64,000 bases of DNA from Actinomycetota bacterium (lineage in GTDB: Bacteria > Actinomycetota > Acidimicrobiia > Acidimicrobiales > AC-14): NCBI GenBank assembly GCA_040754375.1, contig JBFMCT010000001.1, positions 96,145-160,144 on the forward strand, in the 5' to 3' direction. This document shows, in pieces, positions 14,094-22,394 of the stretch. The translations under genes and the position numbers were made by a program. Every line of letters begins with the position of its first letter. The stretch's first letter is position 1. Below the pieces are notes generated by a model, which saw only the letters and a program-made list of their open reading frames with translations, was not told the DNA's origin and made no database searches.

Positions 14094-16031
14094 ATGTCCG
14101 AGACGATCGAAGTCCGCCTGCCCGACGGGTCCTCCCGCAGCCTGCCGGCGGGTGCGACGGCCGCCGACCTGGCGGCCGCCATCGGGCCCCGGCTGGCCAA
14201 GGCGGCGGTGGCGGCCACCGTCGACGGGGCGGCCTACGACGTCCACCGGCCCCTGCCCGACGGGGCCGAGGTGGCCATCGTCACGTCCAACACCGACGAG
14301 GGCCGGGAGGTGCTGCGCCACTCCACGGCCCACGTGATGGCCCAGGCCGTGTGCGACCTGTTCCCCGGGGCGCGCTACGCCATCGGGCCGCCCATCGACG
14401 ACGGCTTCTACTACGACTTCGACCTGCCCGGGGGCGTGCACTTCTCCGACGACGACCTGGCCCGCATCGAGGCCCGGATGCGCGAGATCGTGGCCGAGGA
14501 CCAGCCCTTCGTCCGCGAGGAGCTGTCGCGCCAGCAGGGCCTGGAGGTGTTCGCCGACCAGCCCTTCAAGGTCGAGATCATCGAGGGGGTCGACCCCGGG
14601 GAGGGGGCCGACGCGGCCGTGGTGTCGACCTACCGCAACAACTCGTGGGTCGACCTGTGCCGGGGCCCGCACGTGCCCTCGACGGCCCGCCTGGGGGCCT
14701 TCCGGCTCATGAAGGTGGCCGGGGCCTACTGGCGGGGCGACGAGCGCCGGCCCATGCTCCAGCGCATCTACGGCACGGCCTGGGAGTCCAACCAGGCCCT
14801 GGCCGACCACCTCCACCGGCTGGAGGAGGCGGAGAAGCGTGACCACCGCAAGCTGGGGGCCGAGCTCGACCTGTTCCACTTCCCGCCCGAGATCGGCAGC
14901 GGCCTGCCCGTCTTCCACCCCAAGGGCGGCCTGGTGCGCAAGCTCATGGAGGACTACTCCAAGGCCGAGCACGAGAAGGCGGGCTACGAGTTCGTGTGGA
15001 CGCCCCACATCTCCAAGGACACCCTGTTCAAGACGTCGGGCCACCTCGAGTGGTACGCCGAGGGCATGTACCCGCCCATGGAGATGGACGGGGCCACCTA
15101 CTACGCCAAGCCCATGAACTGCCCGATGCACATCGTGATCTACAAGTCGCGGGCCCGGTCCTACCGGGAGCTCCCGCTGCGGCTGTTCGAGCTGGGCACG
15201 GTCTACCGCTACGAGAAGTCGGGCGTGCTGCACGGCCTCACCCGGGTGCGGGGCTTCACCCAGGACGACAGCCACATCTTCGTCACGCGCGACCAGCTGG
15301 GCCCCGAGCTGGAGTCGCTCCTGGCCTTCGTCCTGCGCGTGCTGCGCACCTTCGGGCTGACCGAGTTCGACGCCGAGCTGGCCACCCGGCCCGAGAAGTT
15401 CGTGGGCGACCCCGCCGACTGGGACGAGGCCACCGAAGCCCTGCGCCAGGCCCTGGAGAAGGCCGGTATCCCCTACAAGGTGGCCGAGGGCGAGGGCGCC
15501 TTCTACGCGCCCAAGATCGACGTCCACATCCGCGACGCCATCGGCCGGCGCTGGCAGCTCTCCACCTTGCAGGTCGACTTCCAGATGCCCAACCGGTTCG
15601 ACATGGAGTACACGGGGGCCGACAACAGCCGCCACCGGCCCTACATGGTCCACCGTGCCCTGTTCGGGTCCCTTGAGCGGTTCTTGGCCATCATCCTGGA
15701 GCACTACGCCGGGGCCCTGCCCACGTGGCTCTCGCCCGTCCAGGCCCGGGTGCTGCCCGTGTCCTCCGACCACGAGCGCTACGCCGCCTCGGTGGTGGCC
15801 GAGCTGCGGGGGGCGGGCCTGAGGGCCGACACCGACGTGGCCGACGACACCATCGGGGCCCGGATCCGCAAGGCCAAGCTGGAGAAGCTGCCTTACGTGC
15901 TGGTCGTGGGGGCCGACGACGCGGCCAGCGGGACCGTCGGGGTCAACGCCCGCGACGGGGCGGTGGTGCGAGGCGTGGCCGTGGCCGAGCTCGTCGCCCG
16001 GGTCAAGGCCGACGCCCAGCCCCAGGGGTGA
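14094..16031 (+). CDS. thrS: Threonyl-tRNA synthetase
   Basis: A 645-residue class II synthetase charging tRNA-Thr. Domains in order are TGS (about 1-65), the N2 editing domain with HSTAHVMAQAV and the SAD segment around 180-230 (YRNNSWVDLCRGPHVP), the catalytic core (about 240-530, with RYEKSGVLHGLTRVRGFTQDD and NRFDMEYTGADNS) and the anticodon-binding domain (about 535-640). Length is normal. Its stop overlaps the start of the HIT gene by four bases (GTGA), the pairing known from other actinobacteria. Confidence 0.97.
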   Translation: MSETIEVRLPDGSSRSLPAGATAADLAAAIGPRLAKAAVAATVDGAAYDVHRPLPDGAEVAIVTSNTDEGREVLRHSTAHVMAQAVCDLFPGARYAIGPPIDDGFYYDFDLPGGVHFSDDDLARIEARMREIVAEDQPFVREELSRQQGLEVFADQPFKVEIIEGVDPGEGADAAVVSTYRNNSWVDLCRGPHVPSTARLGAFRLMKVAGAYWRGDERRPMLQRIYGTAWESNQALADHLHRLEEAEKRDHRKLGAELDLFHFPPEIGSGLPVFHPKGGLVRKLMEDYSKAEHEKAGYEFVWTPHISKDTLFKTSGHLEWYAEGMYPPMEMDGATYYAKPMNCPMHIVIYKSRARSYRELPLRLFELGTVYRYEKSGVLHGLTRVRGFTQDDSHIFVTRDQLGPELESLLAFVLRVLRTFGLTEFDAELATRPEKFVGDPADWDEATEALRQALEKAGIPYKVAEGEGAFYAPKIDVHIRDAIGRRWQLSTLQVDFQMPNRFDMEYTGADNSRHRPYMVHRALFGSLERFLAIILEHYAGALPTWLSPVQARVLPVSSDHERYAASVVAELRGAGLRADTDVADDTIGARIRKAKLEKLPYVLVVGADDAASGTVGVNARDGAVVRGVAVAELVARVKADAQPQG

Positions 16032-16525
16032 GCGGCCTCGACCGCCTGTGGGCGGGCTGGCGCAGCGCCTACGTGGAGCGGGCGGCCGCCGGGGACGGGC
16101 CCGAGTGCGTGTTCTGCGCCATCTTGGCCCCCGGGGGCACCGGTGAGGGGCAGGTGGTCTGGCGGGACGAGACCTGCGCCGTGCTGGTCAACGCCTTCCC
16201 GTACACGGGCGGGCACGTGCTGGTCATGCCCGTGCGCCACGTGGCCGAGGTGGACGACCTGGGCGCCGAGGAGGGGGCGGCCGTGTGGGCCGCGGTGACC
16301 GACGCGGTGCGGGCCATCAAGGCCGCTTACCGGCCCGACGGCCTCAACATCGGGGCCAACCTGGGCCGGCCGGCGGGCGCCGGCATCCCCGGGCACTTCC
16401 ACCTCCACGTCCTGCCCCGCTGGAACGGGGACACCAACTTCATGACCGCGGTGGCCGAGGTGCGGGTCATGCCCGAAGCCCTCTCGGAGACCTCGCGCAA
16501 GGTCCAGGCCGCGTGGCCCCGCTAA
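16028..16525 (+). CDS. HIT-family nucleotide hydrolase/phosphorylase
   Basis: A 165-residue histidine-triad protein. CVFCAIL near the N-terminus and HFHLHVLPRW (His-x-His-x-His) near residue 120 are the defining motifs, with NIGANLGRPAGAG before the triad. The mycobacterial gene in the same position next to thrS (Rv2613c) encodes a diadenosine tetraphosphate phosphorylase, so this is the likely role: removing Ap4A made by synthetases such as ThrRS. The GTG start lies inside the thrS stop. Confidence 0.9.
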   Translation: MSGLDRLWAGWRSAYVERAAAGDGPECVFCAILAPGGTGEGQVVWRDETCAVLVNAFPYTGGHVLVMPVRHVAEVDDLGAEEGAAVWAAVTDAVRAIKAAYRPDGLNIGANLGRPAGAGIPGHFHLHVLPRWNGDTNFMTAVAEVRVMPEALSETSRKVQAAWPR

Positions 16526-16528
16526 CTT
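16523..16528 (+). promoter_or_regulatory. -10-like element before the 75-residue gene
   Basis: TAACTT overlaps the stop codon of the HIT gene and ends 8 bases before the next ATG. It has the form and position of a leaderless promoter element and would let the small downstream genes be transcribed separately. Confidence 0.35.
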
Positions 16529-16536
16529 CGGCACCA

Positions 16537-16764
16537 ATGGAGCAGAACGTCATCGAGTGGGCACGCGAAGAGCTCGGCCTTGACCCTGCGGCGGTGGTCA
16601 CGGTGGCCGAGAAGCCCAGCAACGACCCCCGGTGCTCGCCGGTGGTGACCGAACTGGCCATCGAGACGCCCGGGGAGACCCCGTTCGTGTTCCACATCGA
16701 GCGGCCCCTGGCCGAGGTCACCCGGATGGACGTCCTGGCCGCCATCGCCTTCGGCGGCCACTGA
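16537..16764 (+). CDS. Small hypothetical protein
   Basis: A 75-residue soluble protein with an N-terminal helix (NVIEWAREELGL) followed by beta-like segments (VVTELAIETPGETPFVFHIERP) and a short terminal helix. I do not recognise it. Codon use matches the neighbours and the next gene begins two bases after its stop, which supports a real operon gene between the HIT protein and a small membrane protein. Confidence 0.6.
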   Translation: MEQNVIEWAREELGLDPAAVVTVAEKPSNDPRCSPVVTELAIETPGETPFVFHIERPLAEVTRMDVLAAIAFGGH

Positions 16765-16766
16765 CC

Positions 16767-17279
16767 ATGGCCGACAAGCACGACGACGAGGCCGCGGGCG
16801 GGGGGGACCAGCTCCCCGAGGACCTCGACATCACCGCCTACCGGGGCGTCTACACGTTCCCCGACATCCGCCGGCGCCGGATCGCGGCGTGGATCTACCT
16901 GGCCACGGCCGCCCTGTGCCTGCTGGCCTGGTTCGCCCGGGGTGACGACCCCGTCATGGTCAACCGCGGCCTGCTGCTGGTGGGCGCGCTGCTGGGGGTA
17001 CTGGGGGTGTACCACATGGTCACGGCCTGGCCCCTGGCCGTGCGCGAGACCGACGCCCTCGTGCAGGCCGCCGGTGAGGTGGGCTTCCCCGTCGGTCACG
17101 CCTCGGCCCAGCTCGGCTGGCGGGGCCTGCTCAGCCGGCCCACGTGGCGGATCCTGCTGTACTCCGGCGAGGACCCCCCGTCGCGGCGGGGACTGGTGCT
17201 CGTGGACGCCGTCGACGGCGAGGTCCTCTCCCACTTCGTCGAGGACAACCCCGAGGACTGGTCGGCCTACGACCGGTAA
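16767..17279 (+). CDS. Two-helix membrane protein of unknown function
   Basis: A 170-residue protein with an acidic N-terminus, two membrane helices (about 38-56 and 66-89, the second GLLLVGALLGVLGVYHM) and a cytoplasmic C-terminal domain of about 80 residues (with VGHASAQLGWRGLLSRPTWRILLYS). The family is not recognised. It is co-directional with the preceding 75-residue gene, 2 bases apart. A perfect long palindrome begins 2 bases after its stop codon and probably ends this transcription unit. Confidence 0.65.
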   Translation: MADKHDDEAAGGGDQLPEDLDITAYRGVYTFPDIRRRRIAAWIYLATAALCLLAWFARGDDPVMVNRGLLLVGALLGVLGVYHMVTAWPLAVRETDALVQAAGEVGFPVGHASAQLGWRGLLSRPTWRILLYSGEDPPSRRGLVLVDAVDGEVLSHFVEDNPEDWSAYDR

Positions 17280-17280
17280 C

Positions 17281-17347
17281 ACCCCACGAAACCCGCGCGG
17301 GAAACGTGGGCTTTTCGCCCACGTTTCCCGCGCGGGTTTCGTGGGGT
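17281..17347. repeat. Perfect 31-bp inverted repeat, copy 1 of an intergenic palindrome family
   Basis: Arms 17281-17311 and 17317-17347 pair without a single mismatch around a 5-base loop. The arm begins ACCCCACGAAACCCGCGCGG and ends CGTGGGC. A second copy, different at several paired positions but still fully paired in its core, lies at 45554-45622. The element sits directly behind a stop codon, so it can act as a terminator; the family relation suggests a dispersed palindromic repeat. Confidence 0.9.
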
Positions 17348-17360
17348 TACCCGCTCGGGT

Positions 17361-19136
17361 GTGTTTGGCTGGCCCTCCGTGAAGTCGCTGGCGCTGGTCC
17401 TGGCCTACCTGTCGACGCCCATGGCGCGCCGCAACGTGCGGGTGCTGCTGTGGCTGCACGTGGTGCTCGTGGCGGTGGTGGCCCTCTACAGCGGGCTGTT
17501 CCACCTGCTGATGGACCGCGAGGGCCAGAGCCACAGCTGGCCCACGGCCGTCTACTGGACGCTGGTGACGATGTCGACCCTGGGGTTCGGCGACATCACC
17601 TTCCAGTCCGACCTGGGCCGGCTGTTCTCGGTGGTGGTGCTGCTGTCGGGGGCCTTGTTCATCCTGGTGCTGCTGCCGTTCACGTTCATCCAGTTCGTCT
17701 ACGTGCCCCTCATGGAGGCCCGCCAGCGCGACCGCGCCCCTCGCCAGCTCCCCGAGGACCTGTCCGGCCACGTGCTGCTGACGGGCATCGGGCCCATCGA
17801 GAACGCCCTGATCCGGCGCCTGGACCGCTCCGAGGTGCCCTACGCCGTGCTGGTCAGCGACCTGGAGGAGGCCCTGGGACTGCACGACCGCGGCTACCGG
17901 GTGATGGTCGGCGACCTCGACGACCCGGCCGCCTACCGGGCCGCCCGGGTGAACCGAGCCGCCCTGGTGGCCGCCACCCGCAGCGACACGGCCAACACCA
18001 ACGTGGCCTTCACCGTGAGGGAGATCAGCGAGTCGGCCCAGGTGGTGGCCACCGCCAACTCGCCCGACGCGGTCGACATCCTCCAACTCGCGGGCTGCGA
18101 CCGGGTGCTGCAATTGGGCGAGATGCTGGGGCGGGCGCTGGCCCAGCGGGTGCTGGGCCCCGACGGGCGCAGCCAGGTGATCGGCGAGTTCGGCGACCTG
18201 CTCATAGCCGAGGCCGTGGCCCCCGCCTCGATCGTGGGCTCCGCCCTGCGGGAGTCCGACCTGCGCCAGCGCCTCGGCATCAACGTGGTCGGGGTGTGGC
18301 AGGGCGGCACCTTCGAGATCGCCGGGCCGGACACGGTGGTCAAGCCCCGCAGCGTGGTCGTGCTGGCCGGCACCCGGGCCGAGCTGGACGCCTACGACGC
18401 CACCCGGCCGGCTGTAACCCGCTCGGACGCGCCCGTCGTGGTCATCGGTGCCGGGCGGGTGGGCCGGGCCGCGGCCCGCGCCCTAGGCGAGGCCGGGCTG
18501 ACTTACCGGGTGGTGGAGCGCGACGCCTCTCGCATCCGTGACCCCGAGACCTACGTGCAGGGTGACGCCGCCGACCTGGCCGTGCTCCAGCGGGCGGGGA
18601 TCAGCGAGGCCGCGGCCGCCGTGGTCACGACCCACGACGACGACATCAACGTGTACCTGACGCTCTACTGCCGCCGCCTGCGGCCCGAGGCCCAGGTCAT
18701 CGCCCGGGCCAACCTCGACCGCAACGTGACGACGCTGCACCGGGCCGGGGCCGACTTCGTGCTCTCCTACGCGTCCACCGGGGCCACCGCCATCTGGAAC
18801 CTGCTCACGGCCGACACCACCCTGCAGCTGGCCGAAGGCCTCGACGTGTTCCGTCTGGAGCTGCCGCCGTCACTGGCGGGCAAGGCACTGGCCAGCTCGG
18901 GGATCCGGTCGCGCACCGGGTGCAACGTGGTGGCCGTCATACGGCAGGGCCGGATCGAGGCCAACCCCGACCCGTTCGTCCCCCTGGAGGCCGGCACCGA
19001 GCTGGTCCTCATCGGCGACACCCAGGCCGAGCAGCTCTTCCGGGACCGCTACCCGGGTGAAGGGCGGCGCCGTCACGCGAAGGTCAGAACTGCTCCTCCA
19101 CCTCCCGGCCGAGGATCTGGCTCAGCCCCCGCTTGA
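17361..19136 (+). CDS. Potassium channel with two RCK/TrkA-N modules
   Basis: A 591-residue protein with a pore domain of two main membrane helices (near 28-50 and 88-115) flanking the selectivity filter TMSTLGFGD, then two RCK units (about 136-340 and 350-570) that each combine a Rossmann TrkA-N and a TrkA-C part. The second unit has the clear nucleotide motif VVVIGAGRVGRAAARAL; the first has a weaker LLTGIGPIENALI. It should conduct K+ (the filter is GFGD rather than GYGD) gated by a cytoplasmic ligand. GTG 17361 gives the full frame; GTG 17379 is an alternative. Its last 53 bases overlap the convergent DinB-like gene. Confidence 0.88.
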   Translation: MFGWPSVKSLALVLAYLSTPMARRNVRVLLWLHVVLVAVVALYSGLFHLLMDREGQSHSWPTAVYWTLVTMSTLGFGDITFQSDLGRLFSVVVLLSGALFILVLLPFTFIQFVYVPLMEARQRDRAPRQLPEDLSGHVLLTGIGPIENALIRRLDRSEVPYAVLVSDLEEALGLHDRGYRVMVGDLDDPAAYRAARVNRAALVAATRSDTANTNVAFTVREISESAQVVATANSPDAVDILQLAGCDRVLQLGEMLGRALAQRVLGPDGRSQVIGEFGDLLIAEAVAPASIVGSALRESDLRQRLGINVVGVWQGGTFEIAGPDTVVKPRSVVVLAGTRAELDAYDATRPAVTRSDAPVVVIGAGRVGRAAARALGEAGLTYRVVERDASRIRDPETYVQGDAADLAVLQRAGISEAAAAVVTTHDDDINVYLTLYCRRLRPEAQVIARANLDRNVTTLHRAGADFVLSYASTGATAIWNLLTADTTLQLAEGLDVFRLELPPSLAGKALASSGIRSRTGCNVVAVIRQGRIEANPDPFVPLEAGTELVLIGDTQAEQLFRDRYPGEGRRRHAKVRTAPPPPGRGSGSAPA

Positions 19137-19635
19137 TGTCGCGCAGGTGGTGTGACCCTTCGTGGACGGCGTTGCGGGCCACGTCGAGGGCCTCCCGCTC
19201 GCCGTAGTCGAACGTGCCCTTCTTGGTCCAGTCCTCGCTGCCGACGTACTCCAGGGCCATCGACAGGTCGGCACACGCCGACTCGAGCTCGGCGATGGCC
19301 TCCATCAGCGTCCAGTCGTTGTAGGACTGCTCCTCGGCCTGCTCGTCAGGGTCCCATGCGAACAGGTGCGGGTTGTCCTCCAGCACGATCTGGCGGATGG
19401 TGGGAGCCATCAGGTCGAGGGTCTGGGCCACGTGGGCCGTGTACTCCAGGGCCGACCACACCCCCGGGGCCGGACGCTGGCGCACGATCTCCTCCAGGTC
19501 CTCCCCGGGAAGGGCGAAGTGGGTGAGCACCGACCGGTACCGGCGGGGGAAGGTGCGGACCGCCCCCGAGGCGTCGCGCGGCGAGATCTTGTCGTAGTCG
19601 AGCCCGCACTCCGGGCAGGTCCAGCTGATGGTCAT
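19084..19635 (-). CDS. DinB-like protein with N-terminal zinc knuckle (paralogue A)
   Basis: A 183-residue protein of the DinB/DfsA four-helix fold. It begins with CPECGLDYD, a short CxxC motif, then shows RPAPGVWSALEYTAHV and AVHEGSHHLRDIKRGL, where the His residues should form the metal triad. DinB-like proteins often act as thiol-dependent metal enzymes, in some cases using mycothiol. The substrate here is unknown. The ATG at 19635 follows AAGGGGGCGAC and overlaps the stop of paralogue B by ATGA. It is the last gene of the EF-G-like operon and overlaps the convergent channel gene by 53 bases. Confidence 0.82.
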   Translation of the reverse strand: MTISWTCPECGLDYDKISPRDASGAVRTFPRRYRSVLTHFALPGEDLEEIVRQRPAPGVWSALEYTAHVAQTLDLMAPTIRQIVLEDNPHLFAWDPDEQAEEQSYNDWTLMEAIAELESACADLSMALEYVGSEDWTKKGTFDYGEREALDVARNAVHEGSHHLRDIKRGLSQILGREVEEQF

Positions 19636-20213
19636 GTCGCCCCCTTGAGGCCGTCTCGCACGGCCCGCATGCCGCGGCCGATGTCGAGCAGGTGGTGGTT
19701 GCCCTCGTGGACCGCCCGCCGGGCGGTGAACAGCACCGAGCGGCGGTGGCCCCGGCGCACATGGGTGCGGCCCCATGAGCCCTCGGGGACCGCGGCCAAG
19801 GTGGCGGCCAAGCGGGAAGCGTTGGCCTCCAGGGCGGCCGCCACCTCCTGGGGGGCCAGCTCACCGTAGCGGCCCAGGTCGGCCGCCTCGTCGGGCCCAG
19901 GGGCATCCACCACGAAGCCGTCCTCGTCGAGCGACCTGCGCACCCACTCGTCGTACCAGCCGAACACGTCGCGGACGTGGGCCGCGTACTCCAGGGCCGA
20001 CCACACCCCGGGGGCGGGGCGGGCGCGGACAACGGCATCCCCGTCCTCGCCCGGCAGGAACCGGGTCAGCGGGGCCCGGTAGCGCTTGGCGAACCGTCCG
20101 ATGGCGGCCACCGCCTCGTCCATCGACAGGTCGTCGGTGAACCCGCACTCCTCGCAGGCGTTGCTCTCGCCCGCATCGCCCGCCTCGCCCGCCTGGCCCT
20201 GGGTCTCGGTCAT
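19632..20213 (-). CDS. DinB-like protein with N-terminal CxxC (paralogue B)
   Basis: A 193-residue paralogue of the following gene. The shared blocks RPAPGVWSALEYAAHV and AVHEGNHHLLDIGRGM show tandem duplication, and CEECGF at residues 20-25 matches the CxxC of paralogue A. The first 18 residues are an acidic Gly/Gln-rich extension. It starts with ATG overlapping the stop of the EF-G-like gene (ATGA). Metal-dependent hydrolase or thiol transferase activity is the family expectation; no substrate can be named. Confidence 0.82.
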   Translation of the reverse strand: MTETQGQAGEAGDAGESNACEECGFTDDLSMDEAVAAIGRFAKRYRAPLTRFLPGEDGDAVVRARPAPGVWSALEYAAHVRDVFGWYDEWVRRSLDEDGFVVDAPGPDEAADLGRYGELAPQEVAAALEANASRLAATLAAVPEGSWGRTHVRRGHRRSVLFTARRAVHEGNHHLLDIGRGMRAVRDGLKGAT

Positions 20214-22273
20214 TCGCCCTTCCTGGCAACCTTGTCGACGAGGTGGGAGGGGAGCAGGTCGTAGTGGCTGTGGCTCACCGAGAAGCGGCCCCGCCCCCCG
20301 GTCATCGAGCGCAGGTCGATGGAGTAGCGCATCACCTCGGACGTGGGCACCAGGGCGGTCACCATCTGCTCGCCGTTGCCGACGGCCTCGGTGCCCTGCA
20401 CCCGGCCCCGCCGGGAGTTGAGGTCGCCCATGATGTCGCCCTGGTACTGCATGGGGACGGTCACCTCCAGGTGGGAGATGGGCTCCAGCATGACAGGGTG
20501 GGCGTTGGCCATGGCCTCCTTGAGGGCCAGCGAGCCGGCCATCTTGAAGCTCAGCTCCGACGAGTCGACGGGGTGGAACTTGCCGTCGTAGAGCGTGACC
20601 CGCACGTCGACCACCGGGTAGCCGAACACCCCACCGGCCGACATGGTCTCGGCCACCCCCTTCTCCACGGCGGGGATGAACTGGCGGGGGATGGCCCCGC
20701 CCACGATCTTGTCGACGAACTCGAAACCCGCCCCCCGCTCCATGGGCTCCACCCGCAGGAAGGCGACGCCGAACTGGCCGTGACCCCCGGTCTGCTTCTT
20801 GTGCTTGCCCTCGGCCTCGGCCGTACCCGTGACCGTCTCGCGGTAGGGGACCCTGACCTCCTCGGTCTCGACCTCGACCCCGAACTTGCGGGCCAGCTTG
20901 TCGGTCACCAGGGCCAGGTGGGTCTCGCCCATGCCCGACAGCAGCGTCTGGTGGGTCTCGTCGTCGCGGCGCAGCTGGAGGGCGGCGTCCTCCTCCTGGA
21001 GGCGGTGCAGGCCCGTCATCAGCTTGTCCTCGTCCCCCTTGGACTTGGGCTTGATGGCCACCGACAGCACCGGGACGGGCGGCTCGATGGGCGGGATCAC
21101 TACCGGCGTGCCCTTGGGGGCGAGCGTGTCGCCGGTGGCCGTGTCGCTCAGCTTGGCCACCGCCCCGAGGTCGCCGGCGGGTACCTCGGGCACCGGGTCC
21201 TGCTCCTTGCCCCGCATGGTGAACAGCGAGTGGAGCCGTTCGTCGGAGTGCGTGCGGGGGTTGGTCAGGTGGGAGTCGGGGCGGACCGTGCCCGAGAGCA
21301 CCTTGAAGAACGAGACCTTGCCGACGTAGGGGTCGGCCAGGGTGCGGTAGACGAGGGCCAGGGGCTGGCCCGCCGGGTCGGGCGCCACCTCGGCGGTCGT
21401 GCTCCCGGCCGTCACCGGGACGGGCGGTCGGTCGAGGGGCGAGGGCCCCACCTCGGTGATCAGCGACGCCAGGCGGTCTACGCCCACCAGCTTGGTGGCC
21501 GACCCTACGGCCACCGGGAACACCGAGGCCTCGGCCACGCCCTTGGCCAGGGCCTGGCGCAGCTCCTTGGGATCGAGGTCCTCTCCTTCGAGGTAGCGCT
21601 CCATGAGCGCGTCGTCGGACACCACGATGCCTTCGATCAGGCTGTCGCGCACCTCGTCGATCTGGGCCTGGAGCTCGGTCGGCACCTGGCCCTGGGCCCC
21701 GGTCCTGGAGCCGTTCTGGTAGGTGAAGGCTGTGCCCCCCAACACGTCGGCCACCCCGGTGAAGGACGCCTCCTCACCGATGGGTAGATCGAGGGGGGCC
21801 ACGCCCGAGCCGTAGTGCTCGCGCAGGGCGTCGAGCGTGCGGGTGAAGCTGGCCCGCTCACGGTCGAGCTTGTTCACGAAGAACATGCGGGGCAGCCCGG
21901 CGTCGGCCGCGATCTTCCAGGCGATGTCGGTGCCCACCTCGGGCCCCTCGACGGCGCTCACCACGAGCACGACGAGGTCGGCCACCCGCAGGGCGGCGTG
22001 CACGTCGGTCACGAAGTCGGCATAGCCCGGCGTGTCGAGCAGGTTGACCTTGTGGCCGTCGTGCTCGAAGGGGGCCAGGGCGAGCGACAGCGATATGCCC
22101 CGCTTGACCTCCTCGGGGTCGAAGTCGCAGGTGGTGTTGCCGTCCTCCACCCGGCCCAGCCGGGTGATGGCCCCGGAGCAGAAGAGCAGCGCCTCGGCCA
22201 GGCTCGTCTTTCCCGCGCCGCCGTGCCCCACCAGCGCGACGTTGCGGATCCTGGCCGGAGGGAAGCTCTTCAC
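20210..22273 (-). CDS. Elongation factor G-like GTPase (EF-G2 type)
   Basis: A 687-residue translational GTPase. The GTPase domain has GHGGAGKTSLAEALL (P-loop), GISLSLALAPFE, DTPGYADFV and FVNKLDRE. Later domains show LSGMGETHL, the EF-G domain IV mark KHKKQTGGHGQFG and the C-terminal SISHLEVTVPMQYQGD region. The P-loop wording differs from canonical EF-G (GHVDHGKT), typical of the second, non-essential actinobacterial EF-G (Rv0120c FusA2 type). The GTG at 22273 was chosen because it precedes the P-loop by the normal distance. It heads a three-gene operon with the DinB-like paralogues. Ribosome-related function is likely but its step is unknown. Confidence 0.88.
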   Translation of the reverse strand: MKSFPPARIRNVALVGHGGAGKTSLAEALLFCSGAITRLGRVEDGNTTCDFDPEEVKRGISLSLALAPFEHDGHKVNLLDTPGYADFVTDVHAALRVADLVVLVVSAVEGPEVGTDIAWKIAADAGLPRMFFVNKLDRERASFTRTLDALREHYGSGVAPLDLPIGEEASFTGVADVLGGTAFTYQNGSRTGAQGQVPTELQAQIDEVRDSLIEGIVVSDDALMERYLEGEDLDPKELRQALAKGVAEASVFPVAVGSATKLVGVDRLASLITEVGPSPLDRPPVPVTAGSTTAEVAPDPAGQPLALVYRTLADPYVGKVSFFKVLSGTVRPDSHLTNPRTHSDERLHSLFTMRGKEQDPVPEVPAGDLGAVAKLSDTATGDTLAPKGTPVVIPPIEPPVPVLSVAIKPKSKGDEDKLMTGLHRLQEEDAALQLRRDDETHQTLLSGMGETHLALVTDKLARKFGVEVETEEVRVPYRETVTGTAEAEGKHKKQTGGHGQFGVAFLRVEPMERGAGFEFVDKIVGGAIPRQFIPAVEKGVAETMSAGGVFGYPVVDVRVTLYDGKFHPVDSSELSFKMAGSLALKEAMANAHPVMLEPISHLEVTVPMQYQGDIMGDLNSRRGRVQGTEAVGNGEQMVTALVPTSEVMRYSIDLRSMTGGRGRFSVSHSHYDLLPSHLVDKVARKGE

Positions 22274-22394
22274 AAGGCGCCTCGCTACGAGTCGTTGCCG
22301 GCGCTTAGCCGGCGTACCAGCTGTAAGGGATCGCCAGCCTACCCAGATGGCCTGGTAGTTTGGAGGGCCAGGAACATCGAGCGAGGGAGCTCCT

